A stretch of 34,012 nt of DNA from an uncultured Pelagibacteraceae bacterium. Its GTDB lineage: Bacteria; Pseudomonadota; Alphaproteobacteria; Pelagibacterales; Pelagibacteraceae. Positions 1 through 7,618 of this stretch are shown piece by piece. A program made the translations under genes and the position numbers. A model generated the notes under the pieces. It had not been told where the DNA came from, searched no databases, and worked only from the letters and a program-made list of their open reading frames with translations. Location: contig CACOMK010000012.1 in the NCBI GenBank assembly GCA_902628305.1, forward strand, positions 1 through 34,012. The letters are read 5' to 3'. Position 1 is the first letter of the stretch, and every line of letters starts with the position of its first letter.

Positions 1-115
1 TTACTGGCTTTAACGCCTTGCACGGGCCACACCATTCAGCTGAGAACTGAATTACTGAAACATCCTCATTTTTGATTTTACTATCAAAATCTTCATCTTT
101 AAAATTAGCGAGCAT
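1..115 (-). CDS. trxA: Thioredoxin, N-terminal part (cut by window edge)
   Basis: The gene starts at 115 and runs off the left edge, so only about 38 residues are visible. They begin MLANFKDEDFDSKI and contain the redox motif WCGPCK at about residues 28-33, preceded by the usual strand VIQFSAE. This is the active site of thioredoxin, which reduces protein disulfides in the cytoplasm. A ribosome site AAGGAG lies at 119-124, unusually close to the ATG. The gene follows exonuclease I after 34 bases on the same strand. Another thioredoxin-fold protein (for example a thioredoxin with a C-terminal extension) cannot be excluded without the rest. Confidence 0.85.
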   Translation of the reverse strand, partial: MLANFKDEDFDSKIKNEDVSVIQFSAEWCGPCKALKPV

Positions 116-149
116 ATACTCCTTCTATAAATTGCAGTCTTAAAGTCAA

Positions 150-1586
150 CTAGGCAATTTCATATTTTTTTTCAATAGACATAATAAATTCATTTATTTC
201 ATCTAATTTTTTTAGTTCTTCCTCGTCATCTCGATTAGATGCCTGGTCTCTTAAGGTGTCTATTTCTTGATAGGCCATCCCTATAGTCTGCCATTTTTCT
301 CTATTTTTGCTTAGAATTCTTCTAGCAATTTCACTTTTTATATTCTTGTATAAATCTGGTGGCAAAATATGTGGTGCTTCTTGATAGATAATTTTTTGTC
401 CAAACCAACTACATCTTATATCTTGAAATTTATCCAACATTCTTAATTTGTCTTCCCAAGATGAACTATGCCAAGTTTTAAATAAAGCTGTATCTTTATT
501 TGGAATAAATTTTTCATATAAAGTTTCTTCTGGAAGCAAATCTTCCTGAGTTTGCGTTTGAGCTTTTTCTTCGGCCGCTTCTCTATTTATAATTTGAATA
601 TTTTTACAAAAATTTTCATTACTTCTCACTAATTTGGCTCTTTTCTGAATTGTTTCTAAATCTAAGTCCGAATATGCTTTTTCTTTTAATGCAAACTTTT
701 TATCTAAAACAACTGGAGCTTTATTTGTTTTAATTACTCTAAGAGCTTTTGGGCTAAACTTTTTTAAATAGACTTTAAGATCATTTACTGACAGATTTAA
801 TAATGGCTCAGGGTCTCTTCTCATATCCCATAAATATCCCCATGAGGCATAAGCAGGATGAAAACAATGTTCTGGATGTATTGTTGAAACTAAATACATC
901 ATATTCCTTCCTTTTACATTTTCGAATATAGAATAAATACCTTCACTTTTTAAAATGGTTTCAACGCTATTTTTTGTGGATGTGCTTAAAAAATTTTCCC
1001 AGTTTTCTTTATGTTTATCTTTTATGATTCTAAGAATTTTTAAACTTGTAAAAGCATCATGATAGGCTGTATGCTGTTGAGTAGTATCAAATCCTTGTTG
1101 TCTAGCCAAACCCTCAAGTGCAAGACTTTCGTTACCAGCTTCTGTGAGTTCGGTTTTTAGAGTTGTTGCATTTATAGTTTGTGCTGCTCTAGCAATATGT
1201 AAACCATCATGCTCTTTGTTTGGAGATGAATGAGTTGCATAGGGATATCTATTTCCCTTAAAGAAATTAAAATGAAACATTCTTCTGTCAAAATTTAAAT
1301 TACTCCATCCCATAAATAATGCTGGAGCTGCTTTGGAGAAAAAGTTTTCTACTGCTCCTAAAAAATCATAATGGGAATAATTACCTTTTGTTAGTAAATC
1401 AATACTTGTCGAGTTAACAAGTAACGCTTTGGCTGAAGGCACTTCTCCTTCAGGCATACGCCCGCGGATGTTTAACTTTCCAATTTCCTTTAAATTTTTA
1501 TCAACAACTACAGCCCCTACTTCAATAATTGACCCCCAAATAGTACTGTTAGTTGTTTCTGTATCGTAAATTACTATTTTGTCCAT
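150..1586 (-). CDS. sbcB: Exodeoxyribonuclease I
   Basis: This 478-residue protein is almost the length of E. coli ExoI (about 475), a 3'-5' single-strand DNA exonuclease acting in recombination and mismatch repair. The DEDDh catalytic set is visible: D8 and E10 in YDTETT, D100 in NLNFD, and H172 with D177 in HTAYHDAF, the same spacing as in E. coli. The exonuclease domain covers about residues 1-190, followed by the SH3-like and helical parts typical of ExoI. It lies 16 bases after the phage-type exonuclease gene and two genes after rmuC, all on the minus strand, so a DNA-processing operon is likely. The start at 1586 puts the first catalytic residue at position 8, as expected. Confidence 0.93.
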   Translation of the reverse strand: MDKIVIYDTETTNSTIWGSIIEVGAVVVDKNLKEIGKLNIRGRMPEGEVPSAKALLVNSTSIDLLTKGNYSHYDFLGAVENFFSKAAPALFMGWSNLNFDRRMFHFNFFKGNRYPYATHSSPNKEHDGLHIARAAQTINATTLKTELTEAGNESLALEGLARQQGFDTTQQHTAYHDAFTSLKILRIIKDKHKENWENFLSTSTKNSVETILKSEGIYSIFENVKGRNMMYLVSTIHPEHCFHPAYASWGYLWDMRRDPEPLLNLSVNDLKVYLKKFSPKALRVIKTNKAPVVLDKKFALKEKAYSDLDLETIQKRAKLVRSNENFCKNIQIINREAAEEKAQTQTQEDLLPEETLYEKFIPNKDTALFKTWHSSSWEDKLRMLDKFQDIRCSWFGQKIIYQEAPHILPPDLYKNIKSEIARRILSKNREKWQTIGMAYQEIDTLRDQASNRDDEEELKKLDEINEFIMSIEKKYEIA

Positions 1587-1602
1587 TAGTTTTAAATAAT
1601 CC

Positions 1603-2289
1603 CTAAGTTAAATTTGTAAGTTCATAAAATTTTTTTAATCTTCCTAAGAATAAGTTTTGATAGATAAGCAAATCATGACTTTGAATTTTAAATTCTTGGA
1701 ATAACTTATCTACTGTGCAAACTAGAATTACACAAGAAGTGATATTAGAGTTATACACAATATTATGTGCTAATGAATATGCGCTGGTTTGAAGAAGCCA
1801 TGAGTCAATATACTCAGCTTTTTTTGGTTTATTACTTTGTTTAAAATCAATTATTGTTTCTTTTCCTTCATACACTCCAACACAATCTGCAGTCCCAGCA
1901 TATTTTTCTGGATAATAAAGAGTGCACTCTACCCCCCAAATTTCTTCTAATCTGTTTTTTAAACCTTTTTCAATAATTTCTTTAGCCATTAATTTATATT
2001 GTTCATTGTCTTCGAATAAACTCAGGTTTTCTCTTCCAAGTAAATAAGACTCTAAATAGTTGTGCATTTGAGACCCTCTGCTACTTGCTGCTTTAGTGAT
2101 TGCCTCAGCTTCTTTGAAACCAGTTCTTTCTCTCCAATTTGCTAACGCTGCTTTATCTTCTTCAGATCGAGTTGCCTCTAGAATTGAAGTGACACTAGGC
2201 AATTTTTTTTCTCCCAATAAATATCTTCTAACACCATCAACTGTTGCTCTGGAAGATGTTGGATAATCATATTTTTGATTCCACTGCAT
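1603..2289 (-). CDS. PD-(D/E)XK exonuclease, phage/MGME1-like
   Basis: I choose the ATG at 2289, giving 228 residues. The frame is open further up to 2358, but that adds only a hydrophobic stretch overlapping rmuC. Visible features are PSVTSIL at about 31-37, RGSQMH at 71-76 (the RecB-family R-G-x-x-x-H motif), D135 in GTADCV, the D-x-K of IDFKQSNK (D148, K150), and Q167. This is the catalytic layout of RecB-like PD-(D/E)XK nucleases; the arrangement resembles exonucleases of marine phages and mitochondrial MGME1. It probably degrades or trims DNA ends or flaps. It sits between rmuC and sbcB. No gene symbol is justified, and substrate and polarity cannot be read from sequence. Confidence 0.78.
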   Translation of the reverse strand: MQWNQKYDYPTSSRATVDGVRRYLLGEKKLPSVTSILEATRSEEDKAALANWRERTGFKEAEAITKAASSRGSQMHNYLESYLLGRENLSLFEDNEQYKLMAKEIIEKGLKNRLEEIWGVECTLYYPEKYAGTADCVGVYEGKETIIDFKQSNKPKKAEYIDSWLLQTSAYSLAHNIVYNSNITSCVILVCTVDKLFQEFKIQSHDLLIYQNLFLGRLKKFYELTNLT

Positions 2290-2326
2290 GAGATTTCTTA
2301 TAAACGTTATTATAGAAAAAAAGAAA

Positions 2327-3424
2327 TTAATTTTTAAGCTGCCTTTTCTGTTCAACAAATTTTTCTACATTTTCATTTTGTACAGCTTGCTCAACCTGCT
2401 CGGGATCTTTAATATTTTCTAAAGTTCTTGAAATTGATCTTGCATCAGTTCCAAACTTATCGACAACTCCCATAGCATCTTCTAATTTTTTTCTAAGAAC
2501 TATAATATTATCAAAATGTTTAGAAAATCTTGTGCTAATTGTTTTTAGGTGATTATAAATTTCTGTCGCACCTTTTTGTACCTTCAATGATTGAAAGCCC
2601 ATATGTAAAGATTGTAAGTAAGCAGAAAGAGTATTTGGCCCACATATAACAACTTTATATTTTTTCATTAACTCTTTAGTTAATAATTCTTTTGTACTTG
2701 GATCCTGGTATTCAGTAAGCTCTTTATATAAACTTTCCGTTGGAGCATAGACAATCGCAAAATCAGTAGTTTTTGGTGGAACAATATATTTTTCATTAAC
2801 GCTTTTAGCTTTTGCTTTAAATGCAGAGGCTAATTTGGCTCTAGCATCTGCAACAGCTCTTTTGTCTTCCGCGTCATGACCATCGGTAATTGCTTTAAAT
2901 TTTTCTACTGGAAAATGACTATCTACAGGAACCAAAACATCTCCTTGAAGCTTTATTGCAAATTCTACATTTTCACTTGTATCCTCTTTCATTTTTACAT
3001 TCGTCATGAACTGAGAGGCTGGTAATAAATCTTTAATAAGAGCGTCTAGGCTAAATTCTGCAAGAGTTCCATATTTCTTAACTCCCGCCAAAATTTTTGT
3101 TATCCCTTCTTGGCTTTGATTTAATAGTTGAACTTGTTGGTTAAAATTACCAACCTTTTCCTCTACCTTAGTTAAAGTTTCAGTCATATCTTTAGTAACC
3201 CCCGTTGATAGGTTATTAAATGAAGTCGACATTGCACCAAGTGAGCTATTAATCGTTGTATTTAAGGTATCTTTTAAACTTGAAATTTCTGATTTTAAAT
3301 TAGCAATTTCCTCCGTTTCCTTATTTTCATTTTCCTCTTTATGCTTAGTTTTTAAATTTAGATAAAGAATAGCTAAAACGCCTCCTAATAACAAAACTAG
3401 TAAGGTTAACAATATATTATCCAT
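2327..3424 (-). CDS. rmuC: DNA recombination protein RmuC
   Basis: The 365-residue protein has a hydrophobic N-terminal segment (about residues 3-23), a charged coiled-coil stretch (about 28-110), and then the RmuC domain with LVPVDSHFPVEKF, the TDFAIVYAPTE strand and VVICGPNTLSAYL. RmuC proteins are membrane-anchored, nuclease-related factors that limit DNA inversions at short inverted repeats in E. coli. The start at 3424 is the first ATG and places the membrane anchor at the extreme N-terminus. The gene is first in a minus-strand run rmuC, exonuclease, sbcB, trxA, and is divergent from the small ORF at 3489. Confidence 0.92.
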   Translation of the reverse strand: MDNILLTLLVLLLGGVLAILYLNLKTKHKEENENKETEEIANLKSEISSLKDTLNTTINSSLGAMSTSFNNLSTGVTKDMTETLTKVEEKVGNFNQQVQLLNQSQEGITKILAGVKKYGTLAEFSLDALIKDLLPASQFMTNVKMKEDTSENVEFAIKLQGDVLVPVDSHFPVEKFKAITDGHDAEDKRAVADARAKLASAFKAKAKSVNEKYIVPPKTTDFAIVYAPTESLYKELTEYQDPSTKELLTKELMKKYKVVICGPNTLSAYLQSLHMGFQSLKVQKGATEIYNHLKTISTRFSKHFDNIIVLRKKLEDAMGVVDKFGTDARSISRTLENIKDPEQVEQAVQNENVEKFVEQKRQLKN

Positions 3425-3488
3425 GATTCTAATTTTTTATTTTATAGTAAATATTTGATTAATGTATTTAAATATTTAAGAATACGTT

Positions 3489-3620
3489 ATGGAACTAATT
3501 TTAGTATTAAAAGTATTCTTCATTATTTGTGTCATTATTGCTCTTTACGCAATTATTAGAAATCTTGATATTATCAAAATTATACTAATTTATTGGAAAG
3601 ACGTAATTTTTCGAAAGTAA
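3489..3620 (+). CDS. Possible 43-residue single-span membrane peptide
   Basis: An ATG at 3489 opens 43 codons ending in TAA at 3620. The product begins MELILVLKVFFIICVIIALY, an almost unbroken hydrophobic helix, followed by a basic tail ending DVIFRK. It starts 64 bases from the divergent rmuC start, and its last 36 bases overlap the 3' end of hisG on the other strand. There is no strong Shine-Dalgarno sequence. A short ORF in AT-rich DNA can be hydrophobic by chance, but the clean span plus positive-end layout and the otherwise unused gap favour a real gene. No family recognised. Confidence 0.45.
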   Translation: MELILVLKVFFIICVIIALYAIIRNLDIIKIILIYWKDVIFRK

Positions 3621-4295
3621 TTTTACTATTTTTTTAAGGCCCATTTTATTATTTGATGACTTAGAAATCATCATACAAGCCTCTGATCGAAGTATCTCCC
3701 CATCCTTTAAAATTCTTAGATTATTTGCTTTTAAAGTTTCTCCAGTAGATGTGATGTCTGTAATTATTTCTGAGGATCCTGTGAAAGGGTAGGCTTCAGT
3801 TGCACCCAGGCTATCAATTAATTTGAATTGGGTAACACCTTTTGAAAACAAAAATTCCCTAGTTAAATTTGGATATTTTGTTGCAACTCTTAATCTTTTC
3901 TTTTTCTTATCCTTAAATTCGAATGCAATTTCCTCTAAGTCCGCAACGGTTTGTACATCTATCCAGGGATCTGGAATTGCAACTACCAATGTAGCTTTGC
4001 CAAAATCATATCTTTTTAAAACATTAATTTTTTTTTGAGTATTTATTTCACTCTCTTTTAATAAATCAAAGCCAGAAAAACCTATATCCAAAGATCCATC
4101 TCCGAGTCTTTCTATGATCTCTCTTGCATGAAGATATAAAATCTTAATATTTTTATATTGATTTATTGTCCCTAAAAGATCTCTTTCTCCTCTCTCAGAA
4201 ATAAGAGTTAATTTATTTTTTTTAAAAATATTTAAAACATCTTTTCTAAGTCTGCCTTTACTTGGAATTCCAATATTTAAAATATTTTTTTTCAT
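3585..4295 (-). CDS. hisG: ATP phosphoribosyltransferase, short form catalytic subunit
   Basis: HisG joins ATP and PRPP in the first step of histidine synthesis. The protein is 236 residues, the short form that lacks the C-terminal regulatory domain and needs HisZ. The N-terminal IGIPSKGRL, the central GFSGFDLL and the PRPP loop GSSEIITDITSTGETL (about residues 172-187) are clear. It overlaps the upstream hisZ stop by one base, so translation is probably coupled and gives matched subunits for the HisG-HisZ complex. Its 3' end is overlapped by the convergent small ORF at 3489-3620. Confidence 0.95.
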   Translation of the reverse strand: MKKNILNIGIPSKGRLRKDVLNIFKKNKLTLISERGERDLLGTINQYKNIKILYLHAREIIERLGDGSLDIGFSGFDLLKESEINTQKKINVLKRYDFGKATLVVAIPDPWIDVQTVADLEEIAFEFKDKKKKRLRVATKYPNLTREFLFSKGVTQFKLIDSLGATEAYPFTGSSEIITDITSTGETLKANNLRILKDGEILRSEACMMISKSSNNKMGLKKIVKLLSKNYVFPIN

Positions 4296-5347
4296 TAGTA
4301 AATTAAATTTAAAGCAGCACCTACTGCTGGAGTTTGTTTTTTTGATCCTAAGTCTGAAATTAGACCATCATAGCGACCACCATTAATAATATTTTTTGAT
4401 AAGTTTTTAGCCTTAATATCAATTTTAAAAACCATTCCGCTGTAATATTCTAATTGCCTTCCAAAGGATGCTGAAAATACCACATTTAATTTTGAAACCT
4501 TGTTATTAGAAATTGGAAAATATTTTTGATCTACAACTAAATTTATTCTGTTTTTTTTAAAAAATTTATTTAATTCAATTGCCGCTTTATTTATTGGACA
4601 TTTAATTTTTAAGAAATCTTTTATTATTTTTGAAACATTTTTTCCTTTACTAGCTCTTCTGGGATCTTTTATTTTCTGATCAAATCTTTTTAATATTTCA
4701 TTAATTGTTCTTCCTGCCACAATATTTGATAAATCTTCTTTAAGCATTTTCATGTAACGCTTTTTATCTATTTCTACAATTGTTGGATCAACATCTGAAT
4801 TAGTTTCTAATCTTTTTAATAAATCGTTAAAATATTTTTCTCTCCAGAAGTGTCTGGATAATCTTAGCTTCCATCTCTTTGGAATATCTAATTTTGATAT
4901 TAACAAATTAAATATTTCAACATTTCCAATTGTTAGCGTTCCTGAAGAATATTTAATACTTTTAAGTGATTTAAGAGATGTGTTTATTATTTCTTTATCA
5001 TCATTTTTCTCATCCTTAGATCCTAAAATTTCAAATCCAATTTGATTTCTAATAATTGAGTCTTTTTTGTTTTGCGATTTTCGATAAGCTTGACCGCTAT
5101 AAAAAATTTTTTCCTTACCCTTTAAATTATTTTCTAAATATCTTAAACAAGATGCAATCGTTAAATCAGGTCTTAAGCACAACTCATTTCCATTCTGATC
5201 AATAAAAGAAAAAATAAATTTTCTAAAATTTTCTCCAGATCTTTGAACAATGTGATTAGCCTCAATTACTGAGGGTAAATCAATATATTTAAAACCTTTA
5301 GATTTTACCGATCTAAGGATATTTTCAGATAAGTTTTTTGACTTCAT
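4295..5347 (-). CDS. hisZ: ATP phosphoribosyltransferase regulatory subunit
   Basis: HisZ is a class II aminoacyl-tRNA-synthetase-like protein without tRNA charging activity; it binds short-form HisG and gives it histidine feedback control. The 350-residue product has HisRS-like core segments: LCLRPDLTIASCLRYL (about 55-70), FYSGQAYRK and, near the end, LEYYSGMVFKI and INGGRYDGLI. It lacks the C-terminal anticodon-binding domain of HisS. The gene overlaps the hisS 3' end by 23 bases and hisG by one, so hisS, hisZ and hisG are very likely one operon. The adjacency of the paralogues hisS and hisZ is notable. Confidence 0.93.
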   Translation of the reverse strand: MKSKNLSENILRSVKSKGFKYIDLPSVIEANHIVQRSGENFRKFIFSFIDQNGNELCLRPDLTIASCLRYLENNLKGKEKIFYSGQAYRKSQNKKDSIIRNQIGFEILGSKDEKNDDKEIINTSLKSLKSIKYSSGTLTIGNVEIFNLLISKLDIPKRWKLRLSRHFWREKYFNDLLKRLETNSDVDPTIVEIDKKRYMKMLKEDLSNIVAGRTINEILKRFDQKIKDPRRASKGKNVSKIIKDFLKIKCPINKAAIELNKFFKKNRINLVVDQKYFPISNNKVSKLNVVFSASFGRQLEYYSGMVFKIDIKAKNLSKNIINGGRYDGLISDLGSKKQTPAVGAALNLIY

Positions 5348-6719
5348 CGATTAAATTTTCTTTTGGAAATGTTTTATTATTTTCACCCTTAACACCTTTA
5401 AGGTTTTTTATGGTGACTGTATTTTCTTTAAATTCATTTTCACCACATATTATCGCAACATTTAACTTACGTTTATTCGCTAAAGTTAGTTGCTTACCTA
5501 AATTTTTCTTTGTATCTAAAAAAATTTCAGCATTGATATTATTGTTTCTTAATAGATCTAAAATTTCATAGTAATTTTTAAGATATTTTTCGTCCATTAC
5601 ACAAACTAAAACTGGATTTTGTCTATCTATTTTTATTTGATTTAATTGCATTAAAGCAAATAACAATCTATCAACTCCAAAACTGATTCCGGTGCCTGGA
5701 ATATCCACACCTTTAAATCTCGAAATTAATTTTGCATAGGCTCCACCAGAACAAATGCTACCTATATCGACCTCTTTGCCTTTATTGTTTGTAACTTTAA
5801 AATTTAGGTTTGTTTCAACAATGAAATCTGAATAATAGGCCAATCCCCTTACAATTGTAAAATTTGTTTTGACCTGATTTAAGTTTGAACTGTAACCCAA
5901 TACTTCAAATACTTTTTCTAATTCTTTTATGCCCTCCTGAGATAAAGGATTTTTTAATGTTTTTTTTAATTCTTTTAAATCTTTAATTTTTAGATAATTA
6001 AGTATTTTGGATGCTTGTTCATCGTTTAAATCTGCACCCTTAGTGATTGCACCACTTATATCTTTTCTCTCTTTTTTAAGTAGATCTTCAACACCTTTTA
6101 AACCAAAACCTGGTTTATCTAATTTATCAATTGCCCTAATTACTTTTACTTGCTTTTCTTCTGATATTTTTAAATCATCAATTAATCCTTGAACTATTTT
6201 TCTGTTACTAATGTTGATTGTAAATTGATCTTTTTTTAGACCACAATCTAACAAAGTGCTTGATATTAAATTGCAAAGCTCAGCATTCGCTTGGGCAGAA
6301 TTAACATTTCCTACAATATCAAAATCTGCTTGCATAAATTCTCTGTACCTTCCGTTGCCAGCCTTTTCATTTCTAAAGACATTTTGAATAGCATATCTTT
6401 TAAAGATTGATGGAAGCTCTTGACTATTTTGAGCAACAAATCTAGCTAGTGGGCTTGAAAGATCATATCTAAGAGTAATACTTTTTTCTCCATCCTGAAA
6501 TGAGAATACATCAGACATAGGATTAGCATCATCTTCTGCCAAAAAAGATCCTATGTTTTCACTTATCTCAAACGAAGGGGTTTCCAAAGCCTCTGCTCCG
6601 AATTTAATAAAATTATTCTCAATAGCTTTTAAAAGCTTTTTTTTGAGAAGAAGTTTTTTATCCCAACGATCTTCAAATCCTGAAGGTAATCCAGGAATTA
6701 ATTTTTTTTCTTTATTCAT
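5325..6719 (-). CDS. hisS: Histidyl-tRNA synthetase
   Basis: With the ATG at 6719 the protein has 464 residues. The frame is open to 6767, but that would run into tRNA-His, so 6719 is preferred. Class II features are LRYDLS (83-88), a motif 2 with RNEKAGNGRYREFMQ (about 116-130) and the histidine loop RGLAYYSDF. The C-terminal anticodon-binding domain (VLVCVMD onwards) is present. The motif 2 wording RNEK instead of the usual RxERPQ matches the alphaproteobacterial HisRS type that charges tRNA-His lacking the extra G at position -1, which fits the neighbouring tRNA. The start codon lies only four bases after the tRNA-His CCA, leaving no room for an ordinary ribosome site. Confidence 0.94.
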   Translation of the reverse strand: MNKEKKLIPGLPSGFEDRWDKKLLLKKKLLKAIENNFIKFGAEALETPSFEISENIGSFLAEDDANPMSDVFSFQDGEKSITLRYDLSSPLARFVAQNSQELPSIFKRYAIQNVFRNEKAGNGRYREFMQADFDIVGNVNSAQANAELCNLISSTLLDCGLKKDQFTINISNRKIVQGLIDDLKISEEKQVKVIRAIDKLDKPGFGLKGVEDLLKKERKDISGAITKGADLNDEQASKILNYLKIKDLKELKKTLKNPLSQEGIKELEKVFEVLGYSSNLNQVKTNFTIVRGLAYYSDFIVETNLNFKVTNNKGKEVDIGSICSGGAYAKLISRFKGVDIPGTGISFGVDRLLFALMQLNQIKIDRQNPVLVCVMDEKYLKNYYEILDLLRNNNINAEIFLDTKKNLGKQLTLANKRKLNVAIICGENEFKENTVTIKNLKGVKGENNKTFPKENLIDEVKKLI

Positions 6720-6723
6720 TTTT

Positions 6724-6798
6724 TGGTACCCGGGCTGAGAGTCGAACTCAAACTTAAAGTTCCACAAACTTCCGTGCTAACCATTACACCACCCGGGC
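6724..6798 (-). tRNA. tRNA-His (anticodon GTG)
   Basis: A full cloverleaf of 75 bases including an encoded CCA. The acceptor is GCCCGGG against CCCGGGT, the anticodon stem GAAGT/ACTTT encloses TTGTGGA with anticodon GTG, and the T-loop is a normal TTCGACT. The first pair is G1:U72 and the discriminator is A73. The base before G1 is A, so the usual tRNA-His G at -1 is not encoded, as known for a large group of alphaproteobacteria. The gene lies directly ahead of hisS. Confidence 0.93.
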
Positions 6799-6974
6799 TT
6801 ATCCTCTTTGTTTTTATCTTATTTTATGTGGATTTAAAATTATAATATAAATAAATAGCCTACTGGCTATGGAAACAGTTTCTGTGAGTACTTCTAAAAG
6901 TCTTTCTGTATATAATATTTATATTCATGAACAGTCTTTTAGACAAAAAAAGTTAATATTCAAGGTATAAATAG
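6799..6974. other. Intergenic stretch between tRNA-His and the cspA terminator
   Basis: No convincing gene is seen. It holds a 33-codon ORF on the plus strand (6869-6970, starting METVSVSTSKS) without a ribosome site, and a small hairpin TAGCC/GGCTA at 6857-6870. It probably mainly carries the tRNA-His/hisS promoter. Confidence 0.5.
6839..6844 (-). promoter_or_regulatory. Candidate -10 box for tRNA-His/hisS operon
   Basis: On the minus strand these bases read TATAAT, a perfect -10 consensus, about 41 bases before tRNA-His. No good -35 box is seen at the usual distance (the region reads GCCAGT). In AT-rich DNA such a match can occur by chance, so this is tentative. Confidence 0.35.
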
Positions 6975-7016
6975 AAAAAGGACGTTTATCTATTTCATAG
7001 ATAAAACGCCCTTTTA
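6975..7016 (-). terminator. Rho-independent terminator after cspA
   Basis: On the minus strand the sequence forms a long hairpin GGGCGTTTTATCTA / TAGATAAACGTCC around a short loop, followed by TTTTTCTATT. The stem is far richer in GC at its base than the surroundings. It begins 13 bases past the cspA stop, so it ends the cspA transcript. Confidence 0.85.
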
Positions 7017-7028
7017 AATAATTTCAAA

Positions 7029-7241
7029 TTAGTCTATTTTTTTTAAATTAACTGCAGAAGGACCTTTGGGACCATCTTCTAATGTGAATTCAAGTTTATC
7101 ACCTTCATTGAGATATCTCATACCAGCAGCTTTTACTGCTGAAGCGTGAACAAAAGCATCTTTTTCTTTATCATCTCTTTCAATGAAGCCATATCCCTTT
7201 TTACCATTATACCATTTAATTTTACCTTGTAGTGTACTCAT
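7029..7241 (-). CDS. cspA: Cold-shock-family RNA/ssDNA-binding protein
   Basis: A 70-residue single cold-shock domain with both RNA-binding motifs: KGYGFI (RNP1, residues 15-20) and DAFVH (RNP2, 28-32). Such proteins bind single-stranded nucleic acid and melt RNA structure. The N-terminus LQGKIKWYNGKKG is typical. An AGGA site lies upstream of the ATG at 7241. It is 80 bases downstream of tRNA-Phe on the same strand and ends at a strong hairpin terminator, so it may be read both from its own promoter and from infA/tRNA-Phe. Which paralogue of the csp family it is cannot be decided here. Confidence 0.92.
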   Translation of the reverse strand: MSTLQGKIKWYNGKKGYGFIERDDKEKDAFVHASAVKAAGMRYLNEGDKLEFTLEDGPKGPSAVNLKKID

Positions 7242-7321
7242 CTTATTTCTTAGTCCTTTTGTTATTTATTATCTATTAAAAGTAATTTCTTTTAAAATTA
7301 TTTCAAGATGAAACTTTTTGG

Positions 7322-7396
7322 TGGTGGCTGAGGAAGGATTCGCACCTCCGACACAAGCCTTTTCAGGGCTCTGCTCTACTCCTGAGCTACTCAGCC
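7322..7396 (-). tRNA. tRNA-Phe (anticodon GAA)
   Basis: A 75-base cloverleaf with encoded CCA. Acceptor GGCTGAG/CTCAGCC, D stem GCTC/GAGC, anticodon stem GAGCC/GGCTT with loop CTGAAAA (GAA), T stem GGAGG/CCTTC. The T-loop reads TGCGAAT, so the nearly universal U55 is a G; the short D-loop AGGAGTA appears to have A where G18 is expected. The gene begins four bases after the infA stop. Confidence 0.92.
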
Positions 7397-7400
7397 TTAT

Positions 7401-7616
7401 TTATCCCCTAAAGATAATTCTTCCTTTAGTAAGATCGTAAGGTGTCATTTCAACTGTCACATTATCACCTTGGAGAACTCTAATTCTGTTTTTCCTTAAC
7501 TTACCAGCTGTATGGGCAGTTACGGTATGTCCATTTTCTAATTTTACTCTAAACATAGCGTTAGGAAGTAGGTCTATCACAGTACCTTTAAATTCCAGTA
7601 AGTCTTGTTTTGACAA
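7401..7616 (-). CDS. infA: Translation initiation factor IF-1
   Basis: The 71-residue product is a single S1-like OB fold: [20 protein letters not shown], then [20 protein letters not shown] and [20 protein letters not shown], ending GRIIFRG, all characteristic of IF-1, which binds the ribosomal A site during initiation. The start codon is TTG at 7616. It is supported by a perfect AAGGAG at 7626-7631 nine bases upstream and by the expected N-terminus SKQD; no ATG is available. The gene begins two bases after the hisD stop, so the ribosome site lies inside hisD. tRNA-Phe follows four bases after its stop. Confidence 0.95.
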   Translation of the reverse strand: MSKQDLLEFKGTVIDLLPNAMFRVKLENGHTVTAHTAGKLRKNRIRVLQGDNVTVEMTPYDLTKGRIIFRG

Positions 7617-7618
7617 AT

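Noticed and set aside
2290..2358. Longer start for the phage-type exonuclease
   Set aside because: The added residues are a hydrophobic segment overlapping rmuC; the ATG at 2289 gives the expected N-terminus.
6869..6970. 33-codon plus-strand ORF (METVSVSTSKS...) between tRNA-His and cspA
   Set aside because: No ribosome site, no overlap or partner gene, and it runs toward the cspA terminator; not enough to call a gene.
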